A stretch of DNA of 37,976 nt from Oscillatoriales cyanobacterium PMM_0080 (lineage in GTDB: Bacteria > Cyanobacteriota > Cyanobacteriia > Cyanobacteriales > Microcoleaceae), in assembly GCA_949127775.1 (NCBI GenBank), contig CASBQF010000305.1:1-37976 (forward strand). The letters run 5' to 3'. The notes under the pieces were generated by a model. The model made no database searches, was not told the origin of the DNA, and saw nothing but the letters and a program-made list of their open reading frames with translations. The stretch's first letter is position 1, and the number at the start of each line of letters is the position of its first letter. Both the position numbers and the translations under genes were made by a program. Below are positions 7,865-15,523 of the stretch, piece after piece.

Positions 7865-8353
7865 ATGGCATCCACAAACGATCGCTTCGTCGAAGCAGAA
7901 AGCCGCTGGGATCTAAAAACTCTGTACGCAGACTTGGCCGCCGTTAAGGGAAAGCCTCTCACCCCCGTTGAAAAGCTCCACCTGCGGGGGTTGCTTTGTG
8001 GCAACAGTCCCGCTGAAATTGCCGAAAAGCTGCAAAAGAATCCCAAAGGTGTGGAAACTGACCTCTGTGCCACTATTTATAGATACGTTAAAGGCTTTGT
8101 GGGTAAAGGCATTGAAAAGATCGAAAATTGGAGAAATATTGCTGAATGGCTTGACGATGCTGGATATAAAACTCAGTCGTCTGCTAAATTCCCAGTCAAA
8201 GATTTGTTACCGCAAAATTGTGTTGTTAATGTAACGAATATAAATATAGATAAAAATCAAATAGTATTTTTTATAAACCTGCGAATACCGACTTCACCAG
8301 ATTCAGAACTCTCAATAGAAAATCTAGACATTGACGATAACAACGCTAACTAA
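7865..8353 (+). CDS. Stand-alone HTH protein of the cyanobacterial NACHT/WD40-associated type
   Basis: ATG 7865 (MASTNDRFVEAE) gives 162 residues; an upstream GTG at 7826 is possible. The segment LTPVEKLHLRGLLCGNSPAEIAEKL followed by YRYVKGFVG is a sigma-70-region-4/LuxR-like helix-turn-helix. In cyanobacteria such domains usually sit at the N-terminus of large NACHT/WD40 or similar signalling proteins. Here the protein stops after the HTH, a short linker and a variable tail (NINIDKNQIVFFINLRI...), so it is either a free-standing adaptor or a detached N-terminus. No partner lies downstream on the same strand within 1 kb. A dyad at 7742-7763 precedes it. Confidence 0.6.
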   Translation: MASTNDRFVEAESRWDLKTLYADLAAVKGKPLTPVEKLHLRGLLCGNSPAEIAEKLQKNPKGVETDLCATIYRYVKGFVGKGIEKIENWRNIAEWLDDAGYKTQSSAKFPVKDLLPQNCVVNVTNINIDKNQIVFFINLRIPTSPDSELSIENLDIDDNNAN

Positions 8354-8462
8354 AATTTAGTCGCAATTCAACTGATTGGTAGGGTGAAGCTACTAAAATC
8401 AGGAAGCGCGATCGCCCTGGATTTTACACTTTGATAGTAATGTAATTAAACCACTTAGGTAA

Positions 8463-8885
8463 TTAAGCACTAGGAAAATAACGACTGAGAAAGTGTTGCG
8501 GTGTCAAAATAGGAATTCCGCTAAATTCGTTTAATACCAGTAAATCGCGATCGCCAGTCACAATCGCCTCAGCATTTGCAGCCAAAGCCGTTGCTAGAAC
8601 TATAGCATCATCTGGATCGCGCAGTTCGGGGACTTCTACGGGAGTTACATCACAAAGATTAGATAACTGTTTTGCTACAGACATCAAAACATCCACAGGT
8701 TTACCACGTTGCTGTATTCGCATCTGAAATTTTGCACGCCCTAACGCTTCTTCCAATTCTTGCAATAGAGTTTCAGATATTAATACAGTAATTTGTTGAT
8801 TTTGAGCCAAACGCAATATCTGACTGGGAACTCCCGACCACAAAAAACCTGATATCCAAACATTAATATCTAGTACAATTTTCAT
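8463..8885 (-). CDS. PIN-domain toxin
   Basis: The 140-residue protein has the PIN ribonuclease acidic set: Asp6 in VLDINVW, Glu43 in LLQELEEAL, Asp93 in RDPDDAIVLATA, and Asp112 in VTGDRDLLVL. This matches the group annotated as PIN-family toxin components of type II toxin-antitoxin systems; such proteins cut RNA in a metal-dependent way. Its ATG overlaps the stop of the upstream AbrB-like antitoxin gene by 4 bases (8882-8885). Confidence 0.9.
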   Translation of the reverse strand: MKIVLDINVWISGFLWSGVPSQILRLAQNQQITVLISETLLQELEEALGRAKFQMRIQQRGKPVDVLMSVAKQLSNLCDVTPVEVPELRDPDDAIVLATALAANAEAIVTGDRDLLVLNEFSGIPILTPQHFLSRYFPSA

Positions 8886-9151
8886 TGATTAGACTGTCTT
8901 TCTCTTCGCATTTCCTTAACAACATCACTAATCTCTTGCAAACTCAAATGATTGGGGCCAGGCTCCATTTGCTCAAGGCTGTTGAAAAATTCATCTAAAT
9001 CTACTAATGGCTTTTCAACTTTTCTCAAGACTATTTCCCCTTCTGTCACCAATACCTTGTATTCATCCCCTACCCGAAGTTGGTCTGTAATTTCTGGAGG
9101 TAATTCAAATTTGCGATCGGGATTGACCTTAACAACAACATTTTCGATCAT
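8882..9151 (-). CDS. AbrB/MazE-like antitoxin of the PIN pair
   Basis: The 89-residue protein begins with a swapped-hairpin AbrB-type domain (VVVKVNPDRKFELPPEITDQLRVGDEYKVLVTEGEIVLRKVE). An acidic helical tail follows (residues about 48-89) that would bind the toxin. It is the first gene of the pair, and the ATGA overlap with the PIN gene indicates translational coupling. A ribosome site AAGGAG lies just upstream of ATG 9151. DNA binding and autoregulation are inferred from the family. Confidence 0.85.
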   Translation of the reverse strand: MIENVVVKVNPDRKFELPPEITDQLRVGDEYKVLVTEGEIVLRKVEKPLVDLDEFFNSLEQMEPGPNHLSLQEISDVVKEMRRERQSNQ

Positions 9152-9424
9152 TGTTCAAAACTCCTTGTCAATTTTTGCTCAAATATGCACAAATAAATTC
9201 ATCTTAATTTTAGCATATTTTACTTCGACAATCTCACAAAACTGAAACTGCAAAAACTTGCGATCGCGCCCCTCCCAAAAAGTGAAGCGCAGCTATCCCG
9301 ATCGCGAATCGCCTCAGCCGAGTGAACTCATGGGTGTTTGACTGCGTGCGAGTGCCCGCGTGCCCACATTTCGCCGTACTTCTATTATGCTACGATTCAA
9401 TCAGAGTGTCACTCACTGAAAAAA

Positions 9425-9805
9425 ATGGCAACAATTACCCTTCAAATTCCCGACGAATTGGCTCAACGTCTAGAACCCCTGCAAAATCGATTGCCAGAAC
9501 TGCTTTGGCAACTTCTAGAAATAACTATAAACCCCGCAACTATTGAGCCGGAAATCAACACTCATACCGCCGATATTCCCGCAGTTTATCAAGAAGTTCT
9601 TGATTTTTTGATAAAGAGTCCAATTCCACAAGAAATTGTTAATTTCAAGGTTTCACAACAAGCTCAGACACGCCTCCAAATTTTGCTTAACAAAAACTGC
9701 GACTCGACCCTAAATCCAATGGAAATAGCAGAATTAGATGTTTACGAGCAGCTAGAACATCTGATGATTTTACTAAAAGCAAGAGCCTATTCAGCTATTC
9801 AATAA
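9425..9805 (+). CDS. Cyanobacterial antitoxin-like protein
   Basis: The start is put at ATG 9425 (MATITLQIPDELAQRLEPL); the frame opens further upstream but those codons look non-coding. The 126-residue protein starts with a ribbon-helix-helix-like strand and helix. It continues with WQLLEI, then the SQQAQTRLQILLNKN..TLNPMEIAELDVYEQLEHLMILLKARAY segment, which I recognise from cyanobacterial proteins encoded just before HNH nuclease genes. Here the HNH partner is reduced to a stump beginning directly after the stop codon. Its role as an antitoxin is inference. Confidence 0.7.
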   Translation: MATITLQIPDELAQRLEPLQNRLPELLWQLLEITINPATIEPEINTHTADIPAVYQEVLDFLIKSPIPQEIVNFKVSQQAQTRLQILLNKNCDSTLNPMEIAELDVYEQLEHLMILLKARAYSAIQ

Positions 9806-9886
9806 ATAACTTATACTCCAATTTCTGCCGAACTCCGCAGATTAGTTATTGAAAAAGCTTCAAAACGCTCCTCAAACCTCAACTAA
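9806..9886 (+). pseudogene. Stump of an HNH endonuclease gene
   Basis: Directly after the antitoxin-like stop, the same strand reads ITYTPISAELRRLVIEKASKRS-SNLN then TAA. This resembles the N-terminus of cyanobacterial HNH nucleases (M-T-Y-x-P-ISAELRRLVIERA...RCEYC) up to the point where the first zinc-binding Cys would follow. The start codon position reads ATA instead of ATG, and all catalytic sequence is missing. The remnant runs into the convergent DUF3370 gene, sharing 4 bases with its end. I read it as a gene lost by deletion plus start-codon mutation. Confidence 0.55.
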
Positions 9887-11313
9887 TTGCCCGATCGCAC
9901 TGTCAGAACTTGCGGCGGCGTAGCATCCGGCGGATACAAGAAATCCACCTGCACCAAACGCCGTTCCCCCGCTTTCAGATTCACATTTACCAAAGGCTCC
10001 CCTTGCTGTCCCCGTCGCTGCACAATGTGGATATAGCGCGTCAAAGTCTTTCCCGCATCATCCTTAAACATTACCCGCACCGTACCTCGGAAAAATATCC
10101 GATTTTCGGGAGGATCGTAAAACGTCAATCCCCCCGATTCCGTATTTGCCTTAACGGGTGTTTGCATCTTAATACTCACAGATTGGGAATCGCGAGATTT
10201 GTTATAAAGCGGAAAACTCAAACTATATTGAATTCCGTAATTACCGTGGGCAAAATAAGCAGTATCAGGATAGCGAGCTAACATTTTAGCACTTTGAATT
10301 TGACCAGTGCCAAAAGTACCAGTATCCGTAGTGCTCAAGGCATAGGAAAATTCTTCGCCACGTTTCGGAATAGTTAAATAATCGGTTCTTGAACTGTCAG
10401 TAATTTTAGCTTGCCATTGGGAACCTTCTGCCACTCCTGCTACACGCCCATAAATTTTTTGCTCAGCATTTGAACCGATCGCACTTGGTGTTAAATCTCT
10501 CGGCCCTGCTAAACCTTTGGTAGTTAAAATATTTTCCCACTGTTCCAAAGTCGGATATTGTTCGACTCCTTCCTTAGTTTTGGGAGCAAACATCGCTAAA
10601 CTAGCAACATAAACCGAATTACTGCTCGACATTCGCATCAAGGTCGATCGACCATTAGAAGAAGGCGTGACATTGCCAACAGGTATCGGCAAATTCATCA
10701 GCATTCGGCTCTGGTTGCCCGGTATTTCGATCGCAGCCGGCAAAATACCTTGTCTGTGTCCCCGCAATACATCGCTCGTGATGCGGCTCCCAGGCCCCGC
10801 AAACACAGTGCCGAATCGATTTTCTAAATAGGAAGGCAAATCGACAAACAAAGCATCGGGTTGAGTTAAATAACTCGCTCCTTGCAGGATATTTAAAGTG
10901 ACTGGTTCCGAGTTGGGATTGTAGACAATTATGCCTTGAAATAAAGTGCGAGTTTGTGAGCGATTTGCGGCCTTGGCGATGTGGTGGGCAAAGATATCAA
11001 ATCTGCCTTTGAAGGGAAAGTTTAAGTGAGCTGAAGGTACTTGTTTGGATTGCTGCGGAAATGTCGAGAGCAAAATGCCTTCGGTTTGCACGACTTCTGG
11101 GCTGTTGCTGTTGAAAACCGGGATGTTGTCGAGTTGTCCAGGCAAAACTCGCACTTGCTGGCGCATCATCACAGTTTTCAGCGGGATGCTGCTTGGCTGC
11201 GGCGGCAAATCCAGTTCGTTTTCGGGTACGGGGACTTCTGGCTGGATGAGCAGTTGCTGTCGGGCGGGAGGTGCGGCGATTACTTGAGCGAGGGAAAAAA
11301 TTGGCAGAAACAT
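9883..11313 (-). CDS. DUF3370 family secreted protein
   Basis: I recognise the cyanobacterial DUF3370 family from VRVLPGQLDNIPVFNSNSPEVVQTEGILLSTFP, SAHLNFPFKGRFDIFAHHI and ENRIFFRGTVRV. The frame opens at TTG 11451, but ATG 11313 (MFLPIFSLAQVIAAPPA) gives the short hydrophobic signal peptide expected for this family and a 476-residue product. Export to the periplasm or cell surface is therefore likely. Function is unknown; the many Pro/Gly/Asn and beta-type stretches suggest a wall or surface-layer component. The gene end meets the HNH stump of the convergent unit. Confidence 0.82.
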   Translation of the reverse strand: MFLPIFSLAQVIAAPPARQQLLIQPEVPVPENELDLPPQPSSIPLKTVMMRQQVRVLPGQLDNIPVFNSNSPEVVQTEGILLSTFPQQSKQVPSAHLNFPFKGRFDIFAHHIAKAANRSQTRTLFQGIIVYNPNSEPVTLNILQGASYLTQPDALFVDLPSYLENRFGTVFAGPGSRITSDVLRGHRQGILPAAIEIPGNQSRMLMNLPIPVGNVTPSSNGRSTLMRMSSSNSVYVASLAMFAPKTKEGVEQYPTLEQWENILTTKGLAGPRDLTPSAIGSNAEQKIYGRVAGVAEGSQWQAKITDSSRTDYLTIPKRGEEFSYALSTTDTGTFGTGQIQSAKMLARYPDTAYFAHGNYGIQYSLSFPLYNKSRDSQSVSIKMQTPVKANTESGGLTFYDPPENRIFFRGTVRVMFKDDAGKTLTRYIHIVQRRGQQGEPLVNVNLKAGERRLVQVDFLYPPDATPPQVLTVRSGN

Positions 11314-11528
11314 TGCTGTAGGTGCGTTTAACTGAACTTGCAGATTGCCTTGACATAGCAATCGACACAAAACTTTACCACAAGTTGGTTGATATTTTTG
11401 GGGATTTTTGGATTTTAGGTAAATTCTTGCGGTAATTTGGGCTGCTGCCAAATTTAGGACTTACCAACCCAGGACGAAAAACCCGGTTTCTGACGGGAAA
11501 TAAAGCGAAACCCGTAGAATTTCAGTTC

Positions 11529-11635
11529 GCGATCGCCATTTCAAAAAATATGAAGCTCGCTCATATTGTCACAACCAACAATGCTCTATCGTCTGATCTA
11601 TAAGTAACTCACAGGCTGCAACAGGAGGTTCGCAG
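11529..11635 (+). promoter_or_regulatory. ECF41-type promoter and leader of the SDR gene
   Basis: TGTCACA (11567-11573), 16 bases, then CGTC (11590-11593) matches the promoter reported for ECF41 sigma factors (TGTCACA-N16-CGTC). A dyad ATATGA-N7-TCATAT (11548-11566) abuts the -35 element. AGGAGG (11623-11628) sits 7 bases before the SDR start. The whole 107-bp leader has a diverged copy at 15705-15821. Confidence 0.75.
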
Positions 11636-12574
11636 ATGAGAATTTTTGTAGCAGGCGCAACGGGAGTAATCGGTCGTCCGCTAATCGCACAATTGCTGGC
11701 GAAAGGATACCATGTTACTGCTTTGACTCGTTCTCCAGAAAAAGCAGAGACTTTAGCTGAACAAGGCGTGGAACCTGCGATCGCAGATGTATTCGATGCG
11801 GATGCAGTTCAGGCTGTTGTTACCCGTGCTCAACCGGATGTAGTAATTGAACAACTCACTTCTCTGCCCAAAACCTACACTCCAGAGTCGATGCAGGCAG
11901 CAGCAGCATTGAACGATCGCATCCGTCGAGAAGGCGGTGCTAATTTGCTGAAGGCTTCACTGGCGGCTGGTGTACGTCGTTACGTCATGCAGTCGATCGC
12001 ATTTTGGGCAGTTCCCGGTGCAGGATTGGCAGACGAGGAAACGCCCTTAGCCGAGGATGCCTCGCCCGCAGTTGCAGACGGCAGTCGCACGCTTAAGGGG
12101 CTTGAATATCGCTTACTCGAAACACCCAACATCGAAGGAATTGTCCTGCGATATGGCTTCTTCTACGGCCCCGGTACTTGGTACGCTGCCGATGGCGATG
12201 CTGCCCAACAGGTGCGGCAACAACAATTCCCGATCGTCGGAAATGGCGAAGGGGTATGGTCGTGGATTCACGTTGAGGATGCCGCAGCAGCGACGGTGGC
12301 GGCAGTCGATCGCGGTAATTCTGGTATTTATCTAATTGCGGACGATCGACCTTTAGAGGTACGCCTGTGGCTCTGGGCTTATGCACAATGGTTAAATACT
12401 CCACCACCACCCCACGTATCGGTTGAGCAGGCTCTGCGTATCAGTGGTGCGGATGCTGTTTACTACGGTACTCAGATGAGAGGCGTATCGAATGCCAAAG
12501 CAAAACGCGAACTGAATTTTCAGCCTCGACCTTTGGAATGGATGGTTAACACTGCTGTTGCTCAAGCAAGCTGA
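11636..12574 (+). CDS. NAD(P)-dependent epimerase/SDR oxidoreductase
   Basis: The 312-residue protein is an atypical short-chain dehydrogenase. It has an N-terminal Rossmann motif GATGVIGRP (residues 7-15), the basic TRSPEK after the second strand indicating NADP preference, LRYGFFYGPGTWY typical of NAD-epimerase-like proteins, and VWSWIHVEDAAAATVAA. The substrate cannot be told. The leader has an ECF41-type promoter. ECF41 sigma genes are known to sit with carboxymuconolactone decarboxylase, oxidoreductase or epimerase (COE) genes, and this would be the COE member. The next gene starts 67 bases downstream on the same strand; the sigma remnant follows that gene. Confidence 0.88.
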   Translation: MRIFVAGATGVIGRPLIAQLLAKGYHVTALTRSPEKAETLAEQGVEPAIADVFDADAVQAVVTRAQPDVVIEQLTSLPKTYTPESMQAAAALNDRIRREGGANLLKASLAAGVRRYVMQSIAFWAVPGAGLADEETPLAEDASPAVADGSRTLKGLEYRLLETPNIEGIVLRYGFFYGPGTWYAADGDAAQQVRQQQFPIVGNGEGVWSWIHVEDAAAATVAAVDRGNSGIYLIADDRPLEVRLWLWAYAQWLNTPPPPHVSVEQALRISGADAVYYGTQMRGVSNAKAKRELNFQPRPLEWMVNTAVAQAS

Positions 12575-12887
12575 CAATTTAACTTCGATCGGGCTAACGC
12601 CGTGAATTACCTGGAAAGATTTCTAATCAGGGGGAAGCAAGATGAAGGTAGCTCAATATGGAACAACGATTGTAGTTATTCATGCGATCGCGCATGGACT
12701 ACATGGCTTAGCGCATGAGGAAATTCCAATTCCCCTCTCTCTCCTTCAGAGTGTATTTGTGGGTGTTGTGATTCTCTTGGTTCCCATCATTGCCGCCGTT
12801 TTACTGTGGACGCAGTTCGATCGCATCGGTAGCTGGCTATTGCTATATTCAATGGTGGCCGCGATCTTGTTTGGAATCTACAATCAT

Positions 12888-14326
12888 AAAAAGAATAGCG
12901 GAATGCGGGAAACTCAGCGATTTTAGTCCTTCCTAGGAAAGCGGCACGGCGAATTAATTCGCCTTGAATCTTTTCTATTAATTTGACGCATGATATAGTC
13001 TGAGTGTAGTCAACAAATTGGTTGCCTAAAATGGCAAGAAGTAAAAAAGCAATGGGAGTTCAGCAATGTCTGCTAACCCCAGACAAATATCTAAAATCTA
13101 TTCTCGAATACCTTTGTGGAGAATCGAATAAATTGCATAATTGTGCAGTTTATTATGCTCGACAGATTTGGTTTAAGGAGCGTAGGTTCGTAACTAAATT
13201 CGATTTAGTCAACGAAATGAATCGAAATTCACATTTTCGAGCAATGGCAAGTGAAGTATCGGTTCAAACCTGTCTTTCTGTGGGCGAATCTATTGTATCT
13301 TTCGCCGCTTTGTTGAAAAAATCAATGAACGGAGAATTGGAGAAAAGACCTAGATTTCCTGGCTACAGAAATCCTGGATTCCAGCTAATCGCCTTCCCTA
13401 AACGTGCCTTGAAACTGGTTGACGGCAAGATAAGACTACCACTGGGATTGCAAGTTAAGGCATGGTTTGGCTTGAAAGAGTTTTTTTTACCGATGCCGTC
13501 AAATCTCAAATTTGACGAACTAAGAGAAGTTCGTATTCTTCCTAGAAATAGATGCTTCTATGTCGAGTACGTATATCCAGCATCTCAAATCCAAGTGGAA
13601 GTAGATCCATCAAAAGTGCTTGGGCTAGACCACGGATTAAATAATTGGCTGACTGGGGTCAGCAATGTCGGAACTAGCTTGATAATTGATGGAAAGCATC
13701 TTAAGTCCAAAAATCAATGGTACAACAAGACAGTTGCCAGATTAATGGATGGAAAACCTAATGGATTTTGGTCTAACCGTTTAGCCAGAATCACGGAGAA
13801 GCGGAATAGAGTGATGCGAGATGCAACGAACAAGGCGGCTCGCAAGGTAATCGACCATTGTCTTGAGAATGGAATTGGCACGGTCGTTTTTGGTTGGAAT
13901 CAAGGTCAAAAAGACGGGGCAAATATGGGGAAAAAGACTAACCAAAAGTTTGTCCAAATTCCCACTGCCCGACTAAAGACTCGAATCCAACAGTTGTGCG
14001 AACGCTTCAGCATTCAATTCGTTGAAACAGAAGAATCGTATACAAGTAAAGCTAGTTTTGTTGACTCTGATTTTCTCCCCAAGTACCGTGAAAAACCGGA
14101 AGGCTGGGAGCCATCAGGAAGGCGAGTAAAACGCGGATTGTATCGCACCGGAAGCAACCAATATATAAATTGTGATTGTAACGGGGCAGCCAATATAATC
14201 AGAAAAGTAGCGGTGATGCTTGGATTGGATCTAAGCGGAATCAGTAGGGGCGAATTGAGTACGCCTTTGAAGTTCAGAATCTGGACTCTTCAAGAATCTC
14301 AGCGGCTTTAGCCCTGAGAGTTTCAA
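12888..14326 (+). mobile_element. tnpB-only IS200/IS605-type element
   Basis: The boundaries come from the gene it interrupts: codon CAT ends at 12887 and the frame resumes with TAC at 14327, without target duplication, as expected for this superfamily. The left end has a perfect 16-bp palindrome GGCGAATTAATTCGCC (12948-12963). The right end has a hairpin CTCAG..CTGAG (14299-14319) and terminates in TCAA, the same right cleavage tetranucleotide as IS608. There is no tnpA, so movement needs a transposase in trans. No GCGATCGC octamer occurs inside, unlike most of the window. The exact left nucleotide is uncertain by a few bases. Confidence 0.8.
13031..14311 (+). CDS. tnpB: TnpB RNA-guided nuclease of the IS605 superfamily
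   Basis: ATG 13031 (MARSKKAMGVQQCLL) gives 426 residues; an in-frame TTG lies three codons earlier. A RuvC-like triad is visible: Asp in VLGLDHGLNNW, Glu in QFVETEESYTSKASF, and Asp in NCDCNGAANI. The helical N-terminus and the FGWNQGQKDGANMGKKTNQKFVQIP region are typical. The usual CxxC..CxxC zinc finger between the Glu and the last Asp is absent; the loop reads FLPKYREKPEGWEPSGRRVKRG, as in a cyanobacterial subgroup. TnpB proteins are guided by an RNA from the element's right end. Here the stop is only 15 bases from that end, so any such RNA must overlap the coding sequence. Confidence 0.9.
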   Translation: MARSKKAMGVQQCLLTPDKYLKSILEYLCGESNKLHNCAVYYARQIWFKERRFVTKFDLVNEMNRNSHFRAMASEVSVQTCLSVGESIVSFAALLKKSMNGELEKRPRFPGYRNPGFQLIAFPKRALKLVDGKIRLPLGLQVKAWFGLKEFFLPMPSNLKFDELREVRILPRNRCFYVEYVYPASQIQVEVDPSKVLGLDHGLNNWLTGVSNVGTSLIIDGKHLKSKNQWYNKTVARLMDGKPNGFWSNRLARITEKRNRVMRDATNKAARKVIDHCLENGIGTVVFGWNQGQKDGANMGKKTNQKFVQIPTARLKTRIQQLCERFSIQFVETEESYTSKASFVDSDFLPKYREKPEGWEPSGRRVKRGLYRTGSNQYINCDCNGAANIIRKVAVMLGLDLSGISRGELSTPLKFRIWTLQESQRL

Positions 14327-14484
14327 TACATCGTAATTAGCCCCGATCATGTTTCTCACGTTTCCTTTGTAGGCTGGGGTTGGCTTTTCCAAGTTACAGC
14401 TATTATCACATTAATTGTGGATGGATTAGCGTGTTGGATGAGCATATCGGCATTGAAAGCTGTAACGCAAAACGAGCAGGTCTT

Positions 14485-14772
14485 ATGAGTTTTCTCCATG
14501 ACTTTAACCACTATGGAGCCATCAAAGTAGCTCAGTTTCTATTGGCAGTTCGTCGAAAATGGCTGGCCCATGCTGTTTCTCGCTTAGTTGAAATTAACGG
14601 ACAACCTGGCATAATTCAGTATTTGAATGGAAATATTCACAGCGTGACAACATTTGAGATTTTCGATGATTGTATTCAATCCATTTACAGTGTGCGGCAT
14701 CCAGAAAAGCTAGAGCAGATTTGCCGATCTATGTCTTTAGATAGGTATTTGAGAGCGATCGTTTCTGTATAG
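14485..14772 (+). pseudogene. C-terminal remnant of an ECF41 (SigJ-type) sigma factor
   Basis: The frame encodes 95 residues from ATG 14485 (MSFLHDFNHYGAIKVAQFLLAV). It matches the SnoaL-like C-terminal extension of ECF41 sigma factors: YGAIKVAQFLL, LVEINGQPGIIQYLNGNIHSVTTFEI, and RHPEKLEQI at the place of the family's NPDKL motif. The sigma-2 and sigma-4 domains and the DGGGK region are missing, so it cannot be a working sigma factor. It overlaps the stop of the split membrane gene by ATGA, which means the deletion left it translationally coupled. It may be debris, or a free regulatory domain. The ECF41-type promoter upstream of the SDR would be its original target. Confidence 0.75.
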
Positions 14773-14848
14773 TCATTTCATCAAGGTATTTACATCAAAA
14801 GTTTCAATCAACATTAGTTAACCAATATAATAACCAAGAGGAGCGATT

Positions 14849-15460
14849 ATGTCTGAAAAGAAAGCGTTAACGGACTACCCGATCCATGAATTTCTGGCAG
14901 AACGATGGAGTCCTTATGCCTTTCAAGATAAGCCGGTAATGCAAGTCGATCTTTGTTCGTTGTTCGAGGCTGCACGGTGGGCGGCATCTTCGTACAACGA
15001 GCAACCCTGGAGCTATATCGTCGCGACGAAGGATAACCCTGAGCATTTTCAACAACTCCTATCGTGTCTGGTTGAAGGAAACCAAGTTTGGGCAAAAAAC
15101 GCTCCGGTGCTGGCTTTGGGCATTGTTAACCTCAAATTTGCTCTGAATAACGAAGACAACCGGGCTGCGATTCATGACCTCGGAACTGCTACAGGCAATC
15201 TGGTAGTAGAGGCGACGGCACGGGGACTTTGTGTGCATCAGATGATTGGTATCCTTCCAGATAAGGCTCGATCGCTCTTTAGCATCCCTGAAGGTTCGGA
15301 GGCGTGGACGGGGATGGCGATCGGCTATCAGGGCGATCCAATGACACTCCCGGATGCTCTCAAGGAACGCGACTTGATGCCAAGGCAACGGAAAGCGCTG
15401 GAGCAATTTGTATTCAGCGGAAAGTGGGGAAATGCCTCATCGTTGCTGCTGAAGGAGTGA
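14849..15460 (+). CDS. Nitroreductase-family FMN oxidoreductase
   Basis: The 203-residue protein is in the nitroreductase superfamily: ERWSPYAFQDKPV at the start, FEAARWAASSYNEQPWSYIVA around the FMN phosphate site, HDLGTATGNLVVEATARGL, and MAIGYQGDP near the end. These enzymes reduce quinones, nitro compounds or enones with NAD(P)H. The true substrate is unknown. A good ribosome site (AGAGGAGC) precedes ATG 14849, and TATAAT lies at 14826-14831. It sits between the sigma remnant and the MITE that starts the oxidase block. Confidence 0.9.
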   Translation: MSEKKALTDYPIHEFLAERWSPYAFQDKPVMQVDLCSLFEAARWAASSYNEQPWSYIVATKDNPEHFQQLLSCLVEGNQVWAKNAPVLALGIVNLKFALNNEDNRAAIHDLGTATGNLVVEATARGLCVHQMIGILPDKARSLFSIPEGSEAWTGMAIGYQGDPMTLPDALKERDLMPRQRKALEQFVFSGKWGNASSLLLKE

Positions 15461-15523
15461 CTCTTAAACAAGTTTAGTGAATCAGGTAATGAAAGCCGCT
15501 TTGGTATAAGCCTAATAGGTCAT

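Larger units (their letters stand above)
12642..14488 (+). pseudogene. Membrane protein gene split by a tnpB element
   Basis: The 5' part (12642-12887) encodes 82 residues with three hydrophobic helices and a His-rich start (VVIHAIAHGLHGLAHEE), ending LFGIYNH. Then the frame runs into the insertion. After the right end of the element, at 14327, the same frame resumes as YIVISPDHVSHVSFVGWGWLF and a last helix ITLIVDGLACW, stopping at TGA 14486-14488. Joining the parts gives a continuous protein of 135 residues with four membrane helices. I do not recognise its family. The intact gene would overlap the sigma remnant by 4 bases (ATGA). A ribosome site GGGGAAG precedes ATG 12642. Confidence 0.8.

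Noticed and set aside
9883-11451. Longer form of the DUF3370 protein from TTG 11451
   Set aside because: The added 46 residues would hide the signal peptide beginning at ATG 11313 and look non-coding.
14380-14484. Upstream extension of the sigma-remnant frame
   Set aside because: These codons overlap, in another frame, the restored end of the split membrane gene and show no resemblance to ECF41 proteins; the start is better at 14485.
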